Source of the DNA: Peromyscus leucopus
Lineage: Eukaryota > Chordata > Mammalia > Rodentia > Cricetidae
Length of the DNA: 64,000 nt
NCBI RefSeq assembly: GCF_004664715.2
Contig: NC_051068.1
Coordinates: 14,086,798-14,150,797 of the forward strand
Reading direction: 5' to 3'
A program made the translations under genes and the position numbers. A model generated the notes under the pieces. That model was given only the letters and a program-made list of their open reading frames with translations. It ran no database searches and was not told the DNA's origin. Below are positions 11,146 to 24,400 of this stretch, piece after piece. The stretch's first letter is position 1. Every line of letters starts with the position of its first letter.

Positions 11146-11385
11146 AGCTGGGTGTAGGGCTCCCACTACTAAACCCAGCACTCTGGAGGCTGAGGCTGGA
11201 AATTGGTAGGTAACTTCGAGGTCATCTTGGGCTGCTTAATGAGACTTCAGTCTCAAGCAAACAACAGATAACTGTGAGCAGCTGAGCAGTGCCAAGTCTA
11301 TAATCCCACCCAGCACCTGGAGGTAGGAGGCAGGGTGGTCAGTTTGATGTCAGCTGGGTCACACAGTGAAATCCAAATAAAGCAA
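11146..11385 (+). mobile_element. Two old B1 SINEs in tandem
   Basis: Diverged copies at about 11146-11258 and 11280-11385, both sense. Confidence 0.6.
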
Positions 11386-11700
11386 AGCAAACTACATCGA
11401 CTTTCCTTTGAAAACAGTCCTAGAAGAACGCACTTACAAACGAATTCCTCAAGTACTATTTCCGAAAGCCTTGCTTTCGGAAGTTTGGTATTAACTTCTC
11501 ACAATAAGCCAAGTACTAGACTAACGGTTTCAGAGCTGGGGTAGGGTCAGAGCTGGTAAAGTCACACATCGTGGTTCTTGGATCCTGTTTGCAAAACTTC
11601 CCGTGTGTTATGCATCAGGGGGAAAACGCACTTTCTCCTTGTTTTAAAAAAAGTCTTTGAAAAGTAATCCCCGCACTCAGATGGCCGGAGCCGGGGAATG
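11386..11700. other. Upstream flank of the CpG island
   Basis: Non-repetitive as far as I can see; transition toward GC-rich sequence. A B1 remnant lies just after (about 11709-11757). Confidence 0.5.
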
Positions 11701-12402
11701 GGGGGGGCGACTCTGTGGGTTCAAGGCCACCCCGGGCTGGAGAGACCGCGTCTAAAGCAAACTCCCCCACCAAATTGGCTCGAGGGTCCCGAGTCTTTCC
11801 GAACGCCCTGAGGTCACCGGGCTCGGTCAGGAACAGGTGGTGGTGAGCCGCCTTCGCGAGGGGCGAGGCCCGGGCCCCGTGCGAGCACAGCGGCGGCCCA
11901 CAGCGAGCCGCGGCGCGGCGTTCCCGGGCTCGCCGTGCGGAGCAGCTCCTCCCCGGGCCGGCCCGAGGCGAGGCCGCCGGCCCGAGGCTCCCCAACGAGC
12001 TCCTGAGGGGCCGGCTCCTGAGGAGAGACTTCTCCCGAGAGCTTCGGCCGGCCACGTGTTCCGGGAGAGCCCGCGCGAGCGTCCGCCCGGCTGCGCGGCT
12101 CGGCCGGGAGGCTCGTGTGGGGAGCGTCAGGGCCTGAGGCGAGCGCGGCGGGCGGGTCCGCCTCCCTCATTGTGCGCGAGCCGGGACGCGCGGGAGTGGG
12201 CGTGGGCGGCGCGGCCCGCCGCAGGGAGGGAAGCCGCCCGAGGACCCGCGCAGAGCGGGCGCCGCACGCCGAGAGCCCGGGAGCGGGCCGGGGAGCGTCC
12301 CGCCCTCCTGCCCGCCCCTCCCCCGCGGCGCTCGCCCCTCCCCCCTCCTCCCCTCGCGTTGGAAAGTTTCTAGAATCTCTTCCCGGCGGCCTTTGCGGTT
12401 CC

Positions 12403-12414
12403 AACATGGCGGAG
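12403..12414 (+). promoter_or_regulatory. Fxr1: Start codon context overlapping a YY1-type motif
   Basis: The start codon at 12406 has A at -3 and G at +4, a strong Kozak context. The same bases read AACATGGCGGAG, close to the YY1 consensus AANATGGCGGC. Overlap of YY1 sites with initiation codons is a known arrangement in CpG-island genes. Start choice: it is the first ATG after the C/T-rich leader, and the encoded N terminus matches FXR1. Confidence 0.6.
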
Positions 12415-12456
12415 CTGACGGTGGAGGTTCGCGGCTCCAACGGGGCTTTCTACAAG
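12406..12456 (+). CDS. Fxr1: FXR1 coding exon 1
   Basis: Seventeen codons, residues 1-17, starting the first Tudor/Agenet domain. The exon ends AAG with donor gtgcgg, phase 0. The donor is followed within four bases by a run of G tracts (12461-12485) that fits a G-quadruplex pattern. Confidence 0.98.
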
Positions 12457-15400
12457 GTGCGGGCCGCGGGGCGGCCGGGGGCGGGAGCCGGGCACGGGGA
12501 GCGGGGTCGGGGACGCCGGGGACCCCCCGGGGGCCGAGGCGCGGCGGCGGGCGGCGGCGGGGGACAGCCGGTCCGTGCTGCTGGCGTCTGCCCTCGGCGC
12601 GGTTTAACGGTCTCGGGGCCCGGGCTCCGTTATGTTTGGAAACAAGGCGGCGGGCGCCGGCCTGCCTCCTGCCCGGGAGCGCCCCGGGGCGAGGTCTCCG
12701 GGAGGCGGGCGGGCCGGGGCCGCGGGCCGGGGTGCGGGCGCGCCGGCGAGGCCTGGCCGGGCGGGGGGCGCCGACGGCGGCGGGCAGCTCACTGTGACCC
12801 CGGGGCGGCCGGGCCTGCCGGGCTGCTCTCCTCCCCGGCTCGCCCGCGGCACCCTGCCGGCCTCCCCGGCCTCCCCGGGGTCGTGCTGCCCCGGGGCCCC
12901 GCGAACCCTTGGCGTCCGCGGGGAAAGCGGACAGGCGGCGGCGGCGGCGGCGGGCCCCGGTGCTTGCGGCCTGGGGAGCGGGCGGCCCCTCCGCCGGGGA
13001 GAAGAGCGAGTTGTAGAGGAGGAAGGGTTCAAAGGTGAAGCGAGGCCGGGCGGCAGGTGGGAGGGACGCGTTTCTGCACAGCCCTCGGGGAAGGTGGCTT
13101 TTGTTTTGAGTCATTTTTTTCATCCTCTTTCCCGGGGGTTCTTTTTGTTCCCTGTGAGAGGAGGCCGTGCATTGCTGTGGAGTCTGGGCCGGGAGACGGA
13201 AAGAGTGGAGTGGAGGAATTTGTAAGGGACTTCCAGTGCAAAAGGGTGGGGGCCCACCAAGTTGATCACCAAGCCCGAATAGTTTCTTTTTCCCATAGGA
13301 ACGGCCCCTTCCTTCGCCTTACTCCCTTTTTCCTAAGTGTGCGAGGATCTCAACAAATCAATACAAAACCTCCCCAGCTGTTGTCTGTCAGTCATTCTCT
13401 GAGCCAGCATCTCAGATGTTTGAGAGTCTTGGCTATTTTTATGAAGGCCTTCCTTCTCCTAGTGCATGAGTATTGTATGTACGTAGAATGGTTTCGCGCA
13501 GGCTTTCATTTCAGTGCATCCTTCATTCCAGAGGATTTGATTTGGTCTTAAGGATTTCCTAATTTGCAATGTTGTGTTTTCCCCCTTTTAGCTTGCTGAT
13601 TAGCTCTGTGGATTTGATTTGTCACCTGGTAATAACATAGGCAGCTGCTTGTTGACAAAGGTGGAAAGCTCTAATATATAGTTTTTAATTTCGTGATTGT
13701 GCATTTCCTCAGGTGGACAACAAAGGAGTTACAGTGATTGTTGGAATCTTTAATATGACCTATTAGCATGTAACTGGCTTCGTCAGTGTCCCAGGTTTAA
13801 AACTCGATGTCAACTAATGATCCAAGCAATATTTGAGTAGATACTTACTTTGTTCTTACCGAAATCTTCTCTGAAAAATTGCAGATATGGTTAGCTGAAC
13901 CACAAGGAACGGACTTAAAAAATTCTTCCTGCCTAGATAAAGTTCATTATCATACATCATCTTTCTCACCTATGGAAAAGTTTCGGTTTTTACTATTATC
14001 AGTACAGTTTTTAGGTGATACAGATAAGCATTTCTTTTCCTTGCACATTGAAAGTGTTTTAACAAGTTATTTTGCATTGTGTAGACAGTAGAAAACCACT
14101 TTTACTGTATTTTGTGTCAATCTGAAGTACAATACAGTTTGACTTTTTGTCAAGTTTCTTTGCAATCTTTTGGTGTCTTTTTTTTTTTCCAGTCAGTTCA
14201 CAGTGAGTATCCGTGCTAGAACTCTGAAATATTAGTAATTGATAATGGTTGTATTGAGGATTCAACATAGAACTTTGCACATACTAAGCAAGTGCTTTTT
14301 ACCATCAAGCTCAGTTTTGACCCTTGTTTTTTTTTTTTTTTTTTTTTTCTTTGAGAGATGGTCTCAGTAAGTCGTTCAGACTGGCCCTGAACTCAACTCT
14401 TGTAGTTCTTGCTGGCCTTGAACTTGTAATCCTCCTGCTCCAGCCCCTTGAGTAGCTGAAATTACAGGTCTGTACTATAGGGGCCCAGTTTATTGATCCC
14501 CTTTCATACTCTACAATCTGGTTCTCCTTAGACTGGACTACGCCCATTTTTATTCAGAATAAGATGGGGATTTGACGAGGTTGGGAAGGACATTAAGCCA
14601 CTTTTTTTTTTTTTTTTTTTTTTTTTTTTGTATTTGAACGTTTGCAATTTTTCCTTCCATAATCGATTGTGTGTGTACTTTGTAGAAGATAGTTTTCAGG
14701 ACCCTGGAATATCAAAATGGTAAAGGGGAAAAACCCTAACTAGAATAAACAAAAGGAAATTCTAGATTCGTACTTCGTTATCATGTAATGGATGTCAAAT
14801 CAGGGATATGAAGTCCACTGGTCTGAAATATTTTTATACAGTAAAATTATCCATTTGGGTTGTGTCTGTCCTCCCTTGCTTTCCCCGAATGTAGGTTTAT
14901 TAAGGAAAAATGAAGAAGAATCCCCAGGGTGGAAAGGTCTCCCAAGGGGAGGAATGCCTTTTTCTTAACTAATAACTGAGATGACAGGCATGTATCACCA
15001 TCATACCTGGCTGAAAAAGTTCTTCACACAAAAGCTCATCATCTTCTGTCACTTCAGTTTTTAAAGTGAGGTTAATTTGCATACTGCAAAACAGCTTTTG
15101 TTTCCTTTTTCCTAAACAAACTCTCTAAATGTTTGGATACATGCGGACACTTGTGTGCAGCCACAACCCCTGCGGGATGAAAGCAGAGACTAGTTGGATC
15201 GTCTTTTATATTTCCCTGTTGTTCTTTCAGCCTCTAGTGTTTCCTGTCTTCATAGTTCTGTCTCATCTAGAATTTTGTATGTATAGAAGTAAGCAAAACA
15301 GTATGTATTGGTAGAAATATTTAGGCAACTCCACGTAGTTAAAAGGGAGGTTTATTTTGTGGGGTAACTTGCAAGTGGTTACAGGGTCTGGAAAAGGTGA

Positions 15401-18400
15401 AGGGCAGTCCAGCAGTGTTCTCTGGAGAACTCTGCTCCATCTACCTCCAGCGTCCAGGATCCAGGAACCAAGAGAGCCGGCCCATCCGGTCTTCAGGGGT
15501 CCTGTCCCAGCCCCGCCTAAGGCGTGACAGTTACCGAAGCCTCAATGGGGGTAGTACTTCCAGGTCAAAGCTGGAACAGACCCACTACAAGTATGCAGTG
15601 TTTGAGCTTGGCTTCAACCAAGCATAGAGGAATTTAATTTTTTCCAGTGTAGAAGATAATAGTGAAGGAATTTGGGAAATGGAAAAAACTAGAAGTAGAA
15701 GTTGTTCAGAGAGTCAGGAGCTGTTAACATTTTTATTTGTTGTCCTTTTTCTTTTTAGTGGTGGTTTTCGGTGTATGGGTGATTATGAAATTCTGAATTC
15801 ACCAACTGTTAACACACACTACTTCTGGAAATGCGAGGACACACCAGGCCTTTGACCCTGGGAATTATCATTTGAGAGTTTGAGAGGCAGCATGGTGCTT
15901 TGAGCTTTGTGGTCAATATATTGCCTTGAGGCACTGCTCTTAAACATTGATTAAATGGACTTAAAACTTCATAAGTTTAGAGTTAGTGAAGAGCTGAATT
16001 TTGAAGATAGTACCCAATGCCTTTTCTTAAAAAAAAAAATATATCATGGTAGCATGGTAAACATGCTAAACAATATGCTAAGCGTTGCTTTGCTGTTAAC
16101 AGTGTGTTTATAATTAGAGCTGTCTCTTTGCAGCTCTCTAAATCTAGGAATGGGAAAGAGTGGGAAGATGATGTAAAACATTTGGTGGCAGTTTGTAATT
16201 TGGTATAAAATACCTGCTTCTATCCATTTCTACCTAAAGCAAAGTGCTTTTTTAGAAAACTCAGGTAGAATGTATACATGCCTAGCTAAAAGGCCAAAAA
16301 GAGACAAGAATGTATATTCTGTAAAGTTTATTCAAACAGAATGGCTTGCTAAGAAGGATACTTAAAAGTTGTGCATCTGTTTTAACAGTCCCGTTTGCGA
16401 TAAACATGCTTAGTTTTGTTTCCTGTTCCAGTGATAAAATACCCTGAAGAAGCGACTTAAGGGAGAAAGGGGTTTATTAGGCTCACAATTCAAGGTTATG
16501 GTCCATCATTGAGGAAAGTCAAGGCAGCAGGAACTTGCTTCATCTCATCCTACCACATCTAGTGAGGAGCAGAGAACAGTGAATTAATGCATGTTCGTCT
16601 GTGCTCAGCTCCTTTCTCTACTCCTCTCTGGTCACCCACAGTAGGTGAGTTTTCCAGCTCCTCAAAATAGTCCCTCACAGACATACCCGTAGACCTTACT
16701 TATCTAGACAGTGTTTCATTGAGACTGTTCCTGGGTAATTTCTATATTGTCTAAAATTGATAAACTAAAACCAACTGTCACATACTCCATTACCCCAAAA
16801 TAAACCTTGCACCCATTTTCATCATTAACATGCTTTTTAGCTGATGTATATGACACTAAACCTTTGAGGTTTCTGGTTTGAAAAGAGCCTTTGGACTCCT
16901 GTGATTCTTTTGTCTTAGTCGCTGGAATAACTTTGCAAGTGTCATGCCCAACCCAGTGACATGAAATTTTGTAATGTCACTGCATTGTATAGTTTTGGGC
17001 TGAACATACAATGGTTTTATGGTAGGTAGTTGCACTTGCAGCTTTAATGCTTTATGTCTGTGGTGTATACTGCCACATTAAATAACAATTTTAAGTAGAC
17101 GTTGAGCAAACCACTCAGTTTTTGGCTCTTGTGGAGGAATTTTTCTGTCTGTACAGGTGAAATGAAATTTGGGGCCTTCTCTATAGTAAGTAGATGGAAT
17201 TAATTACATTTAGAGCTCTCTGCTTTAACTATATAATTGACACATCTCCAAGTATTGTAATAGATCCATAATTAATCCCATATTTAACTTACCATTAAAA
17301 GTAAAAATTGAGGTCAATAATGAAGTTGTGAAGTAGGTATTTTATCACTAACGACGGACACTAAATTAGCAGTGAAGAAGTAGTGTGCTAAGGACATAAA
17401 TGACTTTTCAGTGAGTACAAAATCTTAGTTGAAAGCCAGGCCTGGTGGCACATGCCTGAAATTCCAGCACTTGAGAGGCAGAGGCAGGAACATCAGCATT
17501 CTAGGTCAGAAAAAGAACAGTAGCTAGAGAGATGAATCAGCGGGTTAAGGTGCTTACTTGCTGCCAAGCCTGACAATCTATGAGTTTAACCCAGGCAGTC
17601 CACATGAAGGAAAGAGAATAGACTCCCTCAAGTTCTCCTCTAACCTTGGACCAGGCTGGCCTCAATCCCACAGATCCTCCTGCCTCTGCCTCTGGAGAGT
17701 GCTGGGATGCACACACAAATAAACAATACTTTTTTTTTTAAAATTTCAGGCCAATGTAGGCTAAACTAGTGAGCTTATACATCCATGTCAACCAACTCCC
17801 TCACCAACTCTAGATTTAGTATTTGAGGGAGAAATGGTAGCTACCTTTGTATTAGATAGAGCTCTTTGTTAAAAGATATAGATTCAGATATAATAAGATG
17901 GCTTTGAGTTGTAAGTATTTAAAATATGGCTTCTATAAATGTTAAAATTTAAGTGGAAATGAATGGTCTCAATAACTTGAGGGTTTTGAGATAGAGTTGT
18001 ATATAACTTTGGCTTCGAATTTGCAATCCTGCCTTACCTACTGAATATTGGTTGGGATTATAGGCCTGTACAACCATAACCCAATTTACAATTTTTATTT
18101 TGTTCAGCAATAGTGGCCAAATGTGGCTGTTTAAAAGGGGGAAAGAAACTGAAGGCTTGTTATTTTGGGACAGGGTCTGGAATATTTCAAGATGGCTTGG
18201 AACTTGCTATATGTTTAGCTCAGACTACCCTTGAATTAATGATTTTCCTGTCTCTGATTCTCCAGTGCTGGAATTATAGGCATGCACCACTGTACCTGAC
18301 TATTGGATTCATTTTTTAAAAACACATAAATACCCGTGGTTTCATTTTTTTTTTTTTTTTTTTTGATTTTTTTCGAGACAGGGTTTCTTTCCTGGGACTC

Positions 18401-21400
18401 ACTTGGTAGCCCAGGCTGGCCTCGAACTCACAGAGATCCGCCTGCCTCTGCCTCCCGAGTGCTGGGATTAAAGGCGTGCGCCACCACCGCCCGGCCTCAT
18501 TTTTTTATTTATAGGAGAAATACATAGTAAAGCATCTGAAGACAAAAGCTATAAGAACTGTCTAGAAATAGATAAGGCTCGACTGTTTTTCTTTATGTAC
18601 CTATATATTTATATATCATGTTTGTGTGTCTTTTGTAAGAGAATAGCTTGACAGCCTGTTATTAGATGTTCTTTTAAGCTTCCACATGTATTTCCTGCAT
18701 ACTCAGGGATTTCATGAGGTATGGTTTTGTGTGGGTTTTTTTATTTTTGAGACAGGGTCTCACTGTGTAGCACTGGCTGGCCTGGAACTCATTATAGATG
18801 TGTTAATCTGGTAATCACAGATCCACTTGCCCCTTCCTCTGGAATGATGGGATATAAAGATGTATCCTGCCATACTTGGTCCATGAGGTATCCACTTACT
18901 CATTTTATATTCAAGGAAATGATGATGTAGTTTGTCCAAGATTATGCTGTACCTTAAGTGGTATTTAGCTCTGTTTTTCACTTCCAATTGCTTAGTTTAT
19001 AATACTTTCTTAAACTTCTTGAAAGGATAGTTTTGAGCAATGGACTTTGTCTTTGTATGTGTTTGAATGTGGGTAAGTGCCACAGGCACCAGTGTGGAGG
19101 CCCAAAAGCCAACTTTGTGGAGTCACTTCTTCGGGTCACTAAGCTTGTGTGGCAAGTGCCTTTACCTGCTGAGCCATCTTGTGAGCCTGAATTTAACTAG
19201 ATTATGACTTAGTGGTTGTGTTTTCTATCACACTATTAAGAATGATTCTTAGTTTTGTAGTGGGTAGTTGTGAGGTTTTAGTTTGTTCATCTGCAGTATG
19301 AGATAATTGTATTTTTCTGACATTTGTAAAAGTTGATGAACATTGAGAAGTTTTGTGAGTTTCCTAGAGCCTGTTTAGCTCTAACAACAGCCAGTACTTT
19401 GAATTCAGATTGCTTCTTAGATGCTTCTTAGAGGTTGTACACATACATGCATTTCTAACTTAGTTTCAGCCACAAATAGTAAACATTTGGGGAAATCAGA
19501 AGCCCTGTTGCAGCTCCATAAATCAGGTTGATTCATAATTCCTAGTCTGTTTTTGCCTCCCTGGAGCTTATTTAACTGTTATTTAGTAGTTTCTCCCCTA
19601 CCCCCCACACTTAAACTTGGTATGTGGACGAAAATGGTTTTGCATTTCTAATCTTTCTGCTTCTGCTTCCTAAATGTTGGGATTATAGGTTTGAGCTAAG
19701 ATGCCCAGCTGTATGGTGTGATTTTCTTAAGCACAAAAAGGTAGTTCTCAAAATTATTACTAGTTGTAAATTATTAATAAGCTAGGAATGTGGAGGACTG
19801 AATTGGGATGATTGCTGCAAAAAAGACTGAAGCTGATTTCTATCACTTTTGCTTTCTAAGAATGTGCTCCTTTTCCAAAATGGTAGTTAGCAGCCACTGA
19901 ACTGAAATACTGTAGTCAGAATTGAGGTAGTTTGAAAAAATACAAAACATTAACAGTTTTAAAAATACTAATTACATATTGAAATAATATTTTGGGCATA
20001 TTGGGTTTTAAGTATGTTAAAATAGCACCTGTTTTCATTTAATATGGCTCTATTAAGTTACGTACACGATTCATATTTTATTTGTGGGATGGTTACATCT
20101 TCCACGGTTGTCACCTTTGTGTAACTGAGTATGTAAATTACTTTGAAATACTTAAATGCACATATTTGTTTAAATGAACTGCTTGTTCAGAGTTTTTTCT
20201 GACCATGCTAGAAATGGAACTCTAAGTCTTGCCCATACTAGGCTTTATCTCCAGCCCTCAAGTAATGTTCTTATGATCAGCATCTCAGTGATTTTGCACT
20301 TAGTATTTTTGAATATTAAGACTTTAAAAGAGCTTTTGGGGGGCGGGTGCTTAGCTAATCAAGAGGAACAAATTGCTGAGGCAGCTTTTCTAGGACTAGA
20401 TTTTCAAAATACTAGCTGGAATATAACAAAATTAAGCAATGAAAGCAGAGCATTGCTTTGCTAATCTGAACATCTATGCATGTGTGTATATTGTTTTATA
20501 ATTCATTTGTCTTTCTATTAGATTGAAAGCTATGGTAAAATTGAACTATCGTTAATTCTCACATTGTATTAATAGTGAATATCTGTTCATTTGTTTGCTG
20601 CAAACACAATTACTTATGGTATCAGATTAAAAAAAAACTATTCCTTTTTGCTTCACCCTTACTATGTTTGCACATTTGTTTTGGGACTGGAGAGTTCTTG
20701 GTAATAATGATCAAGTTTGCAGTAGTAGCTACAGTATATATTTGAATAAATAAAAAAAATTGGTCTTGGTTTTTGGGCACAGGTAATTTGTTGTGTCATC
20801 TTAGTAGTTCTCTGTAAGTTACATCTTTTTGATTTGGTCCAAATTGAACATTTTAAATGGCTTTTTTTTAGTGGTTATCTATTGATCTGGTCACAAATTC
20901 TCATATTGCCACAACTTCATGGTGCATACAGGGGTAACTGGAACTTCGGTGCTTTGCAACAGGAAAGTTAGGGGAGTTTTGGGTAGCCATGTGGAAGCAT
21001 TAAGTCATTTTGTTTCAAGAGCTTTTCAAGCAGTGGTAGATGTCCATATGGTCTTGTCCTCATGGCCTTGTATCTAGAACAGTTAAGTGCTTAGTGCTGA
21101 TGCACAGGCTGTTGTTATGATTTTTGTTTGCTTGCTTGTTCTCAGGATCCAAACCAGGACCTCATGCAACTAGCAAGCAGTCTGTCACTGAGCCACACAG
21201 CCAGCTCATGAAGGGTTGCTTTAGAAAGTTTTTTTCTTTACTAGAATTTGTTCAGTAATGATGTAATGCTGTAGTAATGTTTGCAGACTTTATTTATAGA
21301 GTATGTATCCGTTGATTTTAAGTAATTTTTACTTAGATTTGTTACGTAGCTCTTTCAAAATAAATTGTTTAAAATAAGAATTTCTTTTGAAAAAAGAGGT

Positions 21401-24400
21401 TCACTATGTTGCCCAGGCTGGTCTCAAACTCCTGGACCCACATGATATCTTCTAAGCTCCTCCACTTCCCTAACTGCTGGGGATATAGGCTGCTGTGTTT
21501 GGCTAAAGACAAAAAATTTTGTTGTTAAAAATTAGGGTTTCAAGCCGGGCGGTGGTGGCTCATGCCTTTAATCCCAGCACTTGGGAGGCAGAGCCAGGTG
21601 GATCTCTGTGAGTTCGAGGCCAGCCTGGGCTACCAAGAGAGTTCCAGGAAAGGCGCAAAGCAGAGAAACCCTGTCTCGAAAAACAAACAAACAAACAAAA
21701 AAATTAGGGTTTCATTATGTAGTCCAGGCTGGCCCCTTAACTCATAATCCTCCTATCTCATCTTTCCAAATTGCTGGGATTACATGCCCAACAACACATG
21801 TTTTAAAAGATAAGACACCTGTGTATATCAGTGTTCACATACAATCTTGACATGTGTAATTTATTATTGGTGTGATGTACAAATTGGATTCAGTCGAAAT
21901 GTTTTCCTTCTTTATTCCTCCTGGTGGTGGTTTGTAGCACGAATCTTAAAAGGGTCTTATTAATAAAATAAACCTGAAGCCAGGTATTGGGGTGAATGCT
22001 GGAAGATCAGAGAAGTAGAACAGGCCACAGCTTTCTCACCTTACCAGTTCCTCAGCTGAGCCTGTTTCCTCAGACTGGAAACCTCGTGAGTCCTCATCCA
22101 AATGGATCTCAGCTGAACTGTTGCTCAAAAGCCTGAAAGCTTAACCAGGCAAAAAGCTTCTAGTTTCTGGTCTTCACGCCTTATATATATCTTTCTGCCA
22201 CCACTCCCTGGGATTAAAGGTGTGTGTCACCATGTCTGGCTGTCTCCAATGTGGCCTTGAACTCACAGAGATCCAGAGGGATTTCTGCCTCTGGAATGCT
22301 AGGATGAAAGGTGTGTGTGCCACCATTTTCTAGCCTCCGTATCTAGTGGCGGTTCTGTTCTTTGACCCCAGATAAGTTTATTAGGGTGCACAACATTTTG
22401 GGGAACAATACCACCACAGTGGTTGATGTTTTTTGTTTCCTTCATTTCAGGTAACCTTGCTTATAGCCAGATAAATGTGACTCCAGTTCTATGCTCAGCA
22501 TTATGTATGGATGCACATTCAGAAGCAAATGTAGGGGTTTTCAGTATGCCTATAAAAAACTGGAATCACGTACTTAACCTTTTGCATACAGTATAATTTG
22601 TAGTGATTACATAATTGTAAGAGTAAAATTCAGACATTCGTCAGTAATCACTTCCCAGTATCTGTGTTTCTATTGGATAGATTTCAAAGAAAGTGGTAGT
22701 TTAGGGACTAGGGAGGTGGCTCAGTGGATAAAGTGCTTGCCTCGGAAATAAAGAACCATAGTCCAGAAATTCAGCACCTATATAAATGCTGAATGGGTGT
22801 GGCAGTCTGCCTGTAATCCCAGTACTCAGAAGACACAGTCTGGGGAATCCTAGAGGGTAAGCTGGCTGTCCAGAGTAGCTGAATTGATGAGCTCTAGGTT
22901 CAAGTCAGAGACCTTGGCTCAGTGAATAAGGTAGAGAATGATTAAAGGAAGATAACCTTATGTCAACTTCTGGTCTTCATGGGCATTGCCCACTCGCATG
23001 CATGCATGCATGCATACAACATACACACAAAAAATAATAGTGTATTTTAGAATGGAACTTAACTGCAGAAAACAAAATAAGCCTCTAATATTAAGTACTT
23101 TTTCTTCTTAAAGACAACTATATTTTTTTCACCAGTTGATAGCTCTTCCTCTTTATGTCCCAGCCAGAAAAATGTTGACTTGCCTTTTGGATTTGTTCTA
23201 CAGTTTGGCTGGCCTCTTGTCCATTTTTCTATTGGGATGTCTTTTTTCACTTGTTGAAATCTGTATATTTGTGGATATTAACTCTTGACTTAATGTAAAA
23301 GTGCATTCCCATAAAGATAGGCACCTGTGTAAGCACCAGCTATTTAAATAATAAGCAGTAGCTTAATAGTTTGAGTTTATTTGCACACAGAGGAAATAAG
23401 CACCTGTTCATGGCTTTCTACTTCCAGGCTTGGAATGAGTGTCATCTGCCATCCAGGATGGCTGAATTCACCCCTTGAATTGTTTCACAAAACCTTGGGT
23501 GCCCTAGGAAGACTCACAAAAGGTTTAGAATTGGGAGAATTATGATTTGCTTGTTGTAAAATAAAACTAGCCAAGGAATCTTACTTTCTTGGGTTCTCTG
23601 GTTTATTTATCACATGCTGCATAGTGGATTAGAGACAGTTTTAATGGTGAAACTTCTGTATTGTAGTGTCACTATTCAGTGAAATTCTTTTTTTCCTTGT
23701 CTTGATAAGGGATTTTTTCCCTCCTGTATCTCTAACTATATAGACAGTCCAGAAATGTAGTGTTTTGAGTCATAAATTAGTAGACACTGAAGATTAAAGG
23801 GAGGTTTACTGCAGTATTTTGGAAGTACAAGAGTAGTAGCGTGAAGTGCTCCGTGGCATAACATTTAGTATTAGGGCATGGTACCTCAGTGTAAAGAAGC
23901 TCCAGTCTTTTGCAAGTTGTTTCTTTGTTTTGTTTCCTTTTTACATAAAGTTTTGTCCAGGTCTGGGAAGGCATAAGACAGTTTCAGTTGAGGTTCTTGT
24001 GTGAGAACATTTAGATAGTATTATTCTAGAAGTACGAGAAAGGTGTTAATTCATTACACACAGTGGTTTGGATGCCTGCCTGCATTGGGCTTTATTGGAA
24101 CTCTGATTATAAAAGATAGCTGTTTTTCCTTTCAGAAAATTCAATACATGTGTACATGTAGGGTAGGAAACTACAACATGATAGTCTAACGGTGTGCATC
24201 TTTGTTTTGTTTTTTGAGACAGGGTTTCTCTGTAGCTTTGCGCCTTTCCTGGATCTCCTCTCTTGTAGACCATGCTGGTCTTGAACTCACAAAGATCCGC
24301 CTGCCTCTGCCTCCCGAGTGCTGGGATTAAAGTCGTGCGCCACCACTGCTGGCAACTGTGTGCATCTTGATCTGAAATGTAAGCCATGGTCAAGAGATTA

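Larger units (their letters stand above)
11770..13080 (+). promoter_or_regulatory. Fxr1: CpG island promoter of FXR1
   Basis: This stretch is abruptly GC- and CpG-rich against AT-rich flanks and spans the 5' flank, the 5' UTR, exon 1 and the first 0.6 kb of intron 1. I see no TATA box at a useful distance from the ATG, as expected for a dispersed housekeeping-type promoter. A canonical CACGTG E-box is at 12053-12058, and many GC boxes occur. The exact transcription start cannot be read. The 5' UTR probably includes the block just before the ATG (about 12350-12405), which has no upstream ATG. Long open frames on both strands here come from CpG richness and are not genes. Confidence 0.9.

Noticed and set aside
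11615..13225. Long open frames on both strands in the GC-rich region (up to about 318 codons)
   Set aside because: They overlap each other and the real exon 1, consist of R/G/P/A-rich composition, and lack any domain. They result from few AT-rich stop codons in a CpG island.
15397..15627. 76-codon frame in intron 1
   Set aside because: Within LTR-like sequence, no domain and no splice support.
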